A DNA stretch of 6,383 nucleotides. Origin: Treponema sp. (GTDB lineage Bacteria > Spirochaetota > Spirochaetia > Treponematales > Rectinemataceae). Shown here piece by piece: positions 1-5,798 of this stretch; position 1 is the stretch's first letter, and every line of letters begins with the position of its first letter. Under the pieces are notes generated by a model. That model was not told the DNA's origin. It saw only the letters and a list, made by a program, of their open reading frames with translations, and made no database searches. The position numbers were made by a program, and so were the translations under genes. The DNA lies in the NCBI GenBank assembly GCA_012516755.1, contig JAAYWE010000221.1:1-6383 (forward strand), in the 5' to 3' direction.

Positions 1-1
1 C

Positions 2-2215
2 TTTATAAAGGGCATATCGTCGCTGACCGTAGCTTATGGCCTCGTTTCCGATATCGATCTGATGGAGGAAGTGCTGGAAGCAGGCAATATCCTTGGCCTT
101 AAGGTAAATATTGGACTCGAGTTCAGCGTTCTGGTGGAAGGGGCTCGCTACCATTTTATAGCCGAGCTTCCTCATTTTTCGTCGAAGGAGGAATTGCGCT
201 CCTTTTTCTCGGATCATGCATTAGACATGGATAAGTTCTTTAAGGGACTCGAAATCAATAGAGAAAGCAGACTCGATGCGGTACGTCGTCTACTAGAAAA
301 TTTCAATCAAAATACTCTGCCAAAAATAAATGAAGGCTTCGAGAATAAACCAGAATACTGCCTTGCCCCTCTTTCGCTGGAAGTATTGCTTGCAACTATT
401 CCAAACGTGAATATCACGCCTCTTCATCTTGCAGAATTCATGTATGTGCGCTATAGGCCAATTCTCCAGAAAAGAGTGTGGTACTATAAAGTCCTTCGAG
501 AAAAGGCAAGGTACATAGCGCAAAATCCTTCAGGCCTTCAGCAAGATCAAACTAACGGTGAGTTGCAAAGAGAAGAGATCGAAGCCAGTTATTCCGAACT
601 TAAAAAGGAATTGAATAGGCTTTCTCCTGATTTGGTGCTTTCGGCCTATTTCGATTCCCCTCATATAATTTCCTATCAGTCCGCTTTTGACGATCTTGAA
701 TCTATAAGCCAAATGCTAAAAAGAGCAGGATGCTCCATAAGGTTCGTCCAGCCTCTTGAGCATGGGCTTGAACTAGCCAAACAAGCCCTGATCAAATGGA
801 GTCGATGCATCGACGCGGTGGAAATCTATAACATACAGGATTGTATAGGAAGAAATCCAGAATCAATAGAAGACTTTGCGCGTTTTGTCAACGAGCTCAA
901 CAAGAGTGCGGCAGCTGAAGGTCGAAGCTTTCTAAAGCCTATCTGTGGGAGTGATGCCACAGGGAGAAATCCAAAGATCCCGGGCATGGGATTCATATTC
1001 GAGGATCAGATTATCGGAAATTTGCGCAAGCGATACATAAAACGACATATGCGTCTCCCATCGCTTATTTCTGCTATGATTCGATCCAGCGAATGTCCGG
1101 TGGACGAGGCAAGTCTACAAAATGCTGCTGTCCCTTCTATTGTCTGCATGGGCAAGATTTCGGGTAGCTGGAATCGCGCAATTACAGGCGATGAAGAGAG
1201 AATAAACCCATTGCGCGCTTGGCGATACTTCAACCCGACATTCAAGAATGCGATTCGCGCGATTATTGGCTTTACTGTAGCTACAGCTTATATAGGCCCT
1301 GCTTATGCCCTGCTTTGGCTTGGTATCACGGGTTTTCGAAATAGTATCGCAGACCTAATTTCCTATAGAGGTCCCAAACTCAGCCAGTGGAAACTTAAGA
1401 GCATCAATTTTGACAATGTCGGTCAATCGCTTTTCTGGACTGGCTTTTCTGTACCCCTTATGGGATATGCAAAAAGCACTTTCGATATATTGTGGCCTTT
1501 AGCTCCTGAGACATTCTTATTCAACCTTGTAAAATTCTTTGTTATTTCGATTGTAAATGGCTTCTACCTTGCGGCGCACAACACCTTGAGGGGCTTTGAT
1601 AAGAATGTCGTTAGAGCCAATCTATTCAGAAGTATTCTGGCCTGGCCTCTGGCTACCATATTTGCGCCAATAGGGAATTCTCTATCTATTCCAAGCATCG
1701 TGCAGACCAAGATATGGTCAGATGTTGTTGCCGGCTTTATAGAAGGTGGAAATAAATATCGCAAGGTACTACAACTGCGCCAGAAGACCCTGGAAGAACT
1801 GATTCCCACTGTTATAAATGCTAGCGGCAGTGCGCAATACATTGCGACGATGGATGTCCTTTACCTCTTTTCTCAGGAACCGCGCACTAGAACTACGATC
1901 AAGGCGATCTTGAGTCCCTACGCTTTCTTTACTCGTAAGCTAAAAGAAAATTCCTCATTGCGCTTAAATATGCTCTTGGAATTCAATGATAAAATGAGCA
2001 AGGAGAGTCTGTGGACAGATCTCGTCGATTACATCGTGGCAAATTACGAAGAGGATATGGCAGACGATTTGGTAGACCTTGTTGTGGATGGCCTACCTGA
2101 GCTTTTGGGAGATCTAAGTGGCCTGATAGAAAAGTATGGGAAAGATCCAAGCCTTCTTGCAAAACTGGCTGCAAAAGCCAGTGGAACAATTCGAGGCTCG
2201 GGGCAGGCTAAATAA
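2..2215 (+). CDS. PHP-like domain fused to C-terminal membrane domain, 5'-truncated
   Basis: The reading frame is open from position 2, so the true start lies upstream and the ATG at 62 is probably internal. Numbering from that Met: the part before it plus residues 1-36 matches the early PHP pattern, with an SDID stretch at nt 47-58 where TDH(N/D) is usual, then GLE (18-20) and YHF (30-32). Residues 160-192 are a charged, probably helical insert. DAVEIYN (251-257) and ICGSDATGR (294-302) match the late PHP motifs. After a GSWNRAITGDEER stretch (367-379), hydrophobic segments at about 396-424, 455-480, 486-505 and 520-545 should span or lie in the membrane. The tail (about 650-700) is acidic and helical. 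PHP domains are usually metal-dependent phosphoesterases, but three expected histidines are replaced here (TDH to SDI, AHP to VQP, SDAH to SDAT), so the domain may be non-catalytic. Substrate and role are unknown. I recognise the fold pattern but no named gene. The gene ends with TAA and is convergent with the next one. Confidence 0.7.
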   Translation, partial: FIKGISSLTVAYGLVSDIDLMEEVLEAGNILGLKVNIGLEFSVLVEGARYHFIAELPHFSSKEELRSFFSDHALDMDKFFKGLEINRESRLDAVRRLLENFNQNTLPKINEGFENKPEYCLAPLSLEVLLATIPNVNITPLHLAEFMYVRYRPILQKRVWYYKVLREKARYIAQNPSGLQQDQTNGELQREEIEASYSELKKELNRLSPDLVLSAYFDSPHIISYQSAFDDLESISQMLKRAGCSIRFVQPLEHGLELAKQALIKWSRCIDAVEIYNIQDCIGRNPESIEDFARFVNELNKSAAAEGRSFLKPICGSDATGRNPKIPGMGFIFEDQIIGNLRKRYIKRHMRLPSLISAMIRSSECPVDEASLQNAAVPSIVCMGKISGSWNRAITGDEERINPLRAWRYFNPTFKNAIRAIIGFTVATAYIGPAYALLWLGITGFRNSIADLISYRGPKLSQWKLKSINFDNVGQSLFWTGFSVPLMGYAKSTFDILWPLAPETFLFNLVKFFVISIVNGFYLAAHNTLRGFDKNVVRANLFRSILAWPLATIFAPIGNSLSIPSIVQTKIWSDVVAGFIEGGNKYRKVLQLRQKTLEELIPTVINASGSAQYIATMDVLYLFSQEPRTRTTIKAILSPYAFFTRKLKENSSLRLNMLLEFNDKMSKESLWTDLVDYIVANYEEDMADDLVDLVVDGLPELLGDLSGLIEKYGKDPSLLAKLAAKASGTIRGSGQAK

Positions 2216-2296
2216 AATACCTATGGCTTAAAGAGTCCGGAAGGCAATTATTGCTCATAAGTTCCATACATATAAATCATCGATAGACTCTAAATC

Positions 2297-2352
2297 AAAG
2301 ACAAACCAATAAGCCACAAATTCAGAGCTATAAAGTCTTGTGGTCTTTTTTT
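2297..2352 (+). terminator. Possible Rho-independent terminator of the PHP-like gene
   Basis: CCACAA at 2314-2319 pairs with TTGTGG at 2338-2343, and seven T residues follow at 2346-2352 after a two-base gap. An outer pair, AAAGAC at 2297-2302 with GTCTTT at 2343-2348, could partly extend the stem. The stem is short and its 18-nt loop is large, so this is a weak but correctly placed terminator, about 100-135 nt past the TAA of the upstream gene. Confidence 0.4.
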
Positions 2353-2383
2353 GTGATTTTGACTCGCGGCCTTATAGCTCTGA
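2322..2383. repeat. 12-bp perfect inverted repeat in the convergent intergenic region
   Basis: TCAGAGCTATAA at 2322-2333 is the exact reverse complement of TTATAGCTCTGA at 2372-2383, with 38 nt between the arms. It lies between two converging genes and could fold in RNA from either strand. The left arm sits in the loop of the candidate terminator hairpin, so the two structures partly exclude each other. No clear U-run follows the stem in either direction, so a terminator role for this stem itself is uncertain. Confidence 0.6.
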
Positions 2384-2393
2384 GTAATGCCTT

Positions 2394-2408
2394 GCATGCA
2401 ATGCATGC
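2394..2408. repeat. 15-bp odd palindrome, GCATGCA-A-TGCATGC
   Basis: Two perfect 7-bp arms flank a single central A. TGCATG occurs three times in 22 bp (2393-2398, 2402-2407, 2409-2414), so the tract is a short cluster of self-complementary hexamers. It begins 29 bp beyond the dehydrogenase stop codon. It could be a protein-binding site, a small hairpin at the 3' end of the dehydrogenase transcript, or chance. Confidence 0.5.
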
Positions 2409-2436
2409 TGCATGGATCGCTTAGGAATATCGCAAA

Positions 2437-3543
2437 TCAGAAGGGTAGTTCTATATCGAGTTTGCAGCGCTCCTTGACTTCTTTGAAGGCCTTCTTAAGG
2501 GGCGGATTGAAGGGCACGCCCTTGTCTTTTCTGTATAGCCATGTCTCATGCTCTTTTTCGCCGGGCGTCCATATGCGTTGAGCTCCCGGGGCTTTCCTTG
2601 ACGCTCTGAGTTGGCGGCTTACCTCTCCAACATGATGCTTGAAATCCTCCAGGTCGCAGAATGCGCTGATGTTGATGGCAATAAAGCTGTGCCCTAATTC
2701 GATGGGCTTGGGCTTGCCGTTTGAGTCGACACCCAGAAGAGCCTTCATGAAGTTGGTCTGAGAGAGGGCGCTTGAAAGCAGCTCTACCACCATGGCATAG
2801 CCATAGCCTTTGTAGCCGCCAAAATCCTCACCGAGGCCGCCAAGAGGAGTTAGAGCCGCCTTGTCCTGACCTAGATCTATCAAGACCTGGTGAGTATCGT
2901 GTCTGTATTTTCCATCCTGTCCTATCACCCATCCATCCGGAAGATCCTTGCCGAGTCTGTCGTAGAGCTCGATTTTGCCGCGCTGTGTCACTGAAGTGGC
3001 GCAGTCCAACATAAAGGGAAAGTCCTCGTCCGAAGGCATGCCCCATGTCATGGGATTAGTGCCTAGCATGGGCTCGACTCCCCAGGTGGGAGCGATGGAA
3101 GGCCGTGCATTAGTGGTGGTCATGCCAATCATACCATGCTCAACGGCTTGGCGAGCATAGTAGAAAGCTGCGCCGTAGTGTGTCGAATTTCGACACACGG
3201 TCATGCCTATACCAAATTTATCCGCTTTTTCTATGGCCAATTCCATGGACCTTTTTGCGATATACAGACCCATACCGTTATGACCATCGATTACTGCCGT
3301 AGTCGGAGTCTCCCTTATAACATCGAAGGTCGTTCTTGGATCTAGAATTCCCGCCCAAATACGATCGAGATAGATTGGTTTATATCTACCCACGCCATGA
3401 GAATCGACGCCGCGCTTATCAGCGGAGATTAGTACGTCCGAGCATACAGTCGCGACCTCGGGAGCCACCCCGACAGCCTCGAATCCAGCCCTCATAAAGG
3501 CGTCTACTTCGTCGAATTTCCACCATGTGACTTCGTTGTCCAT
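2437..3543 (-). CDS. Ldh_2-family malate/L-lactate-type dehydrogenase
   Basis: This 368-residue cytosolic protein belongs to the NAD(P)-dependent 2-hydroxyacid oxidoreductases that include malate, L-lactate, ureidoglycolate and diketogulonate enzymes. They interconvert 2-hydroxyacids and 2-oxoacids and have a fold unrelated to classical lactate dehydrogenase. Family landmarks appear in order: GVDSHGVGR (45-53) with the conserved catalytic-site His49; VIDGHNGMG (84-92); STHYG (120-124) in place of the usual SNHFG; GTNPM (161-165), part of the cofactor-binding region; DCATSVTQRGK (180-190); GGYKGYGYAMVVELLSS (242-258); and a C-terminal PGEKEHE plus KGVPF block (327-345). Length is close to the usual 330-360, and no key segment is missing. 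The ATG is supported by AAGGAG eight bases upstream. The gene is read divergently from hutU across a 248-bp control region. The substrate cannot be read from sequence; a histidine-derived 2-oxoacid is a context-based guess. Family call is firm, specificity is not. Confidence 0.93.
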   Translation of the reverse strand: MDNEVTWWKFDEVDAFMRAGFEAVGVAPEVATVCSDVLISADKRGVDSHGVGRYKPIYLDRIWAGILDPRTTFDVIRETPTTAVIDGHNGMGLYIAKRSMELAIEKADKFGIGMTVCRNSTHYGAAFYYARQAVEHGMIGMTTTNARPSIAPTWGVEPMLGTNPMTWGMPSDEDFPFMLDCATSVTQRGKIELYDRLGKDLPDGWVIGQDGKYRHDTHQVLIDLGQDKAALTPLGGLGEDFGGYKGYGYAMVVELLSSALSQTNFMKALLGVDSNGKPKPIELGHSFIAINISAFCDLEDFKHHVGEVSRQLRASRKAPGAQRIWTPGEKEHETWLYRKDKGVPFNPPLKKAFKEVKERCKLDIELPF

Positions 3544-3551
3544 TATTCTTT

Positions 3552-3557
3552 CTCCTT
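3552..3557 (-). promoter_or_regulatory. Ribosome binding site of the dehydrogenase
   Basis: Read on the minus strand this is AAGGAG, eight bases before the ATG at 3543-3541. It is a near-consensus Shine-Dalgarno sequence and fixes that start. Confidence 0.85.
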
Positions 3558-3579
3558 ATGAATAGATTTGTAGTTCAAG

Positions 3580-3591
3580 GTTCTGTAGAAC
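3580..3591. promoter_or_regulatory. Possible operator dyad GTTCT-GT-AGAAC
   Basis: A perfect 5-bp dyad with a 2-bp centre. It falls about 15-27 bases downstream of the predicted transcription start of the dehydrogenase, where a repressor could block elongation. It shares five bases (3580-3584) with one arm of the larger inverted repeat 3573-3584/3654-3665. The cognate regulator is unknown. Confidence 0.35.
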
Positions 3592-3612
3592 ATGATCTTT
3601 CCAACGATATAC

Positions 3613-3642
3613 ATCATAAGACTAAAGGCGAGATATTGACAA
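3613..3642 (-). promoter_or_regulatory. Sigma70-type promoter candidate for the dehydrogenase
   Basis: On the minus strand, TTGTCA (3642-3637, five of six to TTGACA) is followed after 18 bp by TATGAT (3618-3613, five of six to TATAAT). The start would fall near 3606, giving a leader of about 60 nt ending in the AAGGAG site. Both boxes and their spacing are good, but no experimental support is visible. Confidence 0.5.
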
Positions 3643-3666
3643 TTAGCGTTCGGAGGACCTTGAACA

Positions 3667-3723
3667 AGAATTGAAATGAAAAGCCGAGACATAAAATCGA
3701 GAAAGATTCTTCGTTTCAATTCT
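3667..3723. repeat. 14-bp inverted repeat upstream of hutU
   Basis: AGAATTGAAATGAA at 3667-3680 is complementary to TTCGTTTCAATTCT at 3710-3723, with 13 of 14 exact pairs and one T:G. The spacer is 29 bp. The right arm overlaps the -35 area of the hutU promoter candidate, so binding there would be expected to affect hutU transcription. The left arm starts two bases after the end of the neighbouring inverted repeat (3573-3665). Confidence 0.6.
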
Positions 3724-3741
3724 CATTATTGATGATACAAT
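3714..3741 (+). promoter_or_regulatory. Extended -10 promoter candidate for hutU
   Basis: TGATACAAT at 3733-3741 fits an extended -10 element (TG, one base, then TACAAT, five of six to TATAAT). The -35 at 3714-3719 (TTTCAA, 16-bp spacing) is poor, which an extended -10 can tolerate. Transcription would begin near 3748, giving a leader of about 44 nt. A less good alternative is TTGAAA (3671-3676) with TAAAAT (3692-3697) at 15-bp spacing. Confidence 0.35.
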
Positions 3742-3774
3742 TCTATTGATACAAGATATATAAACAAACGATAG

Positions 3775-3784
3775 AAAAGGAGGT
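3775..3784 (+). promoter_or_regulatory. Strong ribosome binding site of hutU
   Basis: AAAAGGAGGT is a near-perfect complement to the 16S rRNA 3' end and sits seven bases before the ATG at 3792. It decides the start and suggests efficient translation. Confidence 0.92.
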
Positions 3785-3791
3785 CAGTATA

Positions 3792-5798
3792 ATGAGCGCT
3801 CATCCATATACAATAACGCTAGATTTTGAGAATTTTCCAGCCGAGCTGGTTTTCGAGCCAGGGGTCAGACGAGCGCCAAAGCGCGACGCAGAACTAACAC
3901 CTGGCCAGGAACGGATCGCATTAAAAAACGCCTTGCGCTATATTCCAGCTCGCTGGCATGAAAGACTTGCTCCGGAATTTCTGGCGGAGCTTAGACAGCG
4001 AGGTCGCATCTATGGATATCGTTTTCGGCCTCAGGGAAGGATTATAGGCCTTCCCATCGACAACTATTCCGGCAGGTGCATTGAGGGTCGTGCTCTCCGA
4101 GTAATGATCGACAATAATCTCGACTTCGATGTGGCACTCTATCCGTACGAGCTCGTCACCTATGGCGAGACCGGACAGGTATGCCAGAACTGGATGCAGT
4201 ATCGACTTATTTGTAAGTACCTCGAAGTACTAGACGAAAACAGTACGCTTGTAGTGGAATCTGGCCTTCCAGTGGGCATTTTTGCTAGTCATCCTTTTGC
4301 GCCGCGTGTGATCATTACAAATGGGCTCATGGTGGGCATGTACGATAATCTCAAGGACTTCAATATCGCCGCAGCAATGGGTGTAGCAAACTATGGCCAA
4401 ATGACCGCAGGCGGCTGGATGTATATTGGGCCACAGGGTATTGTGCATGGCACCTATAACACGATCCTGAATGCAGGCAGACTCAAACTGGGCATCTCGC
4501 AGGATAAGGATCTTTCTGGAAGACTATTTGTGTCTTCTGGGCTAGGCGGTATGTCTGGAGCTCAGGGCAAGGCGGCTATGATAGCTAATGCGGCCTCTAT
4601 CATCGCTGAAGTGGATTATTCGCGAATCGAAACAAGACTCAAACAGGGTTGGGTTTCTTGCGAAACTGATTCATGCGAAGAAGCTGTCCACCTTGCTCAT
4701 GCCGCCCTGGACAAGGGAGAGCCAATTGCGGTCGCATATCATGGCAACATTGTCGATCTTCTTGAATATATCGATAGCCACGATATACATGTGGACCTGC
4801 TTTCAGATCAGACTAGCTGCCATGTCCCATATGATGGCGGTTATTGCCCGGTCGGCATAAGCTTCGAAGAGCGTACAAGGCTTTTGGCTGAGGATAGGCA
4901 TTATTTCCGGGCTTTGGTCGATGCTTCTCTGCGGCGGCACTTCGAAGTCATATCGCGCCTTGTCAAAAATGGCACATATTTCTTCGATTACGGAAATTCG
5001 TTCCTCAAGGCTGTTTTCGATGCTGGCGTAAAAGAAATCTCAAGAAATGGGATAGATGAAAAAGATGGATTCATTTTACCGAGTTATGTAGAAGATATCA
5101 TGGGCTCCGAGCTCTTCGACTATGGATATGGGCCCTTCCGCTGGGTATGCCTTTCTGGCAAAAAAGAAGACCTCCACAAAACCGACCTCGCCGCGATGTC
5201 CTGCATCGATCCTGATCGCCGAGGCCAGGATCGCGATAACTATATTTGGATACGCGATGCGGAGAAAAACAAGCTTGTTGTAGGAACTCAAGCACGCATT
5301 CTTTTCCAGGATGCCTTTGGCCGCATGAATATCGCGCTGAAGTTCAATAAAATGGTGCGCAATGGCGAAATTGGCCCGGTTATGATAGGTCGTGACCATC
5401 ACGACACCGGCGGCGCAGACAGCCCCTTCCGCGAGACGAGTAATATCAAGGACGGCTCGAATGTCATGGCGGATATGGCAACCCAATGTTTTGCCGGCAA
5501 TGCAGCAAGAGGTATGAGCCTCGTAACCCTACACAATGGCGGCGGTGTAGGCATCGGCAAAGCCATAAATGGTGGATTTGGCCTTGTGCTCGATGGCTCG
5601 GAGAAGGTCGACCAGGTTATACGTATGGCCTTACCATGGGATGCAATGGGCGGCGTTGCCCGGCGCTCTTGGGCGCGCAATGTCCATGCCATGGAGGTAG
5701 CCGATCAGTTCAATTGCGAGTATGGCGAGTATGGCACTATTACAATGCCCCATCTTGTGGATGAGAGGCTTTTGGATCGCTTTTTAGGAGCCTGCTAA
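3792..5798 (+). CDS. hutU: Urocanate hydratase (urocanase), long form
   Basis: This cytosolic enzyme adds water to trans-urocanate to give 4-imidazolone-5-propionate, the second step of histidine degradation, using tightly bound NAD+ as an electrophile. At 668 residues it is the long form, longer than the roughly 555-residue proteobacterial enzyme and close to the animal one. Landmarks: VSSGLGGMSGAQ (247-258), the NAD-binding glycine loop; DQTSCHVPYDGGYCPVG (339-355); YGPFRWVCLSG (446-456), with Cys453 (TGC at 5148-5150) in the place of the catalytic-site cysteine (Cys410 in Pseudomonas); GRDHHDTGGADSPFRET (533-549); and TLHNGGGVGIG (569-579). All core motifs are intact and there is no frameshift. 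A strong AAAAGGAGGT site fixes the ATG. No histidine ammonia-lyase, imidazolonepropionase or formiminotransferase gene lies alongside, so the pathway must be scattered or partial. The gene is divergent from an Ldh_2-type dehydrogenase and overlaps the converging gene downstream by 59 bp. Confidence 0.97.
   Translation: MSAHPYTITLDFENFPAELVFEPGVRRAPKRDAELTPGQERIALKNALRYIPARWHERLAPEFLAELRQRGRIYGYRFRPQGRIIGLPIDNYSGRCIEGRALRVMIDNNLDFDVALYPYELVTYGETGQVCQNWMQYRLICKYLEVLDENSTLVVESGLPVGIFASHPFAPRVIITNGLMVGMYDNLKDFNIAAAMGVANYGQMTAGGWMYIGPQGIVHGTYNTILNAGRLKLGISQDKDLSGRLFVSSGLGGMSGAQGKAAMIANAASIIAEVDYSRIETRLKQGWVSCETDSCEEAVHLAHAALDKGEPIAVAYHGNIVDLLEYIDSHDIHVDLLSDQTSCHVPYDGGYCPVGISFEERTRLLAEDRHYFRALVDASLRRHFEVISRLVKNGTYFFDYGNSFLKAVFDAGVKEISRNGIDEKDGFILPSYVEDIMGSELFDYGYGPFRWVCLSGKKEDLHKTDLAAMSCIDPDRRGQDRDNYIWIRDAEKNKLVVGTQARILFQDAFGRMNIALKFNKMVRNGEIGPVMIGRDHHDTGGADSPFRETSNIKDGSNVMADMATQCFAGNAARGMSLVTLHNGGGVGIGKAINGGFGLVLDGSEKVDQVIRMALPWDAMGGVARRSWARNVHAMEVADQFNCEYGEYGTITMPHLVDERLLDRFLGAC

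Larger units (their letters stand above)
3573..3665. repeat. Long-spaced inverted repeat flanking the dehydrogenase promoter
   Basis: GTTCAAGGTTCT at 3573-3584 is complementary to AGGACCTTGAAC at 3654-3665 over 12 positions, with one G:T pair and the rest exact. The 69 bp between the arms contain the whole candidate dehydrogenase promoter. The right arm also contributes to a small dyad, CTTG-AA-CAAG, at 3659-3668. The arrangement would suit two half-sites bridged by one regulator, or a long-range RNA fold. Confidence 0.55.

Noticed and set aside
62..64. ATG at 62 as the start of the left-hand gene
   Set aside because: The frame is open to the window edge, and the 20 codons before it fit the PHP pattern (including the SDID motif); no good ribosome binding site precedes it.
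2323..2335. CAGAGCTATAAAG resembles the AGAGCTA part of some type II CRISPR repeats or tracrRNA
   Set aside because: The similarity is only seven bases. There are no repeat-spacer units or cas genes, and the match is explained by the local inverted repeat.
2387..2581. 64-residue plus-strand frame running into the dehydrogenase gene
   Set aside because: Most of it is antisense to the conserved dehydrogenase C-terminus. There is no convincing ribosome binding site, and the start lies in the palindromic TGCATG tract.
3636..3641. Perfect TTGACA on the plus strand as a -35 for hutU
   Set aside because: No acceptable -10 lies 16-18 bp downstream (that stretch reads CCTTGAAC). The sequence instead overlaps the minus-strand -35 of the dehydrogenase, where the partner box fits.
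3544..3791. Riboswitch or small RNA in the divergent control region
   Set aside because: The two inverted repeats could fold, but I see no known riboswitch core, no terminator or anti-terminator pair before hutU, and the likely leaders are short (about 44 and 60 nt).
5076..5486. 136-residue open frame on the minus strand inside hutU
   Set aside because: It lies wholly within a well-supported enzyme gene, has no recognisable motifs, and is best explained as a mirror of hutU codon bias. The shorter opposite-strand frames within the other genes are rejected for the same reason.
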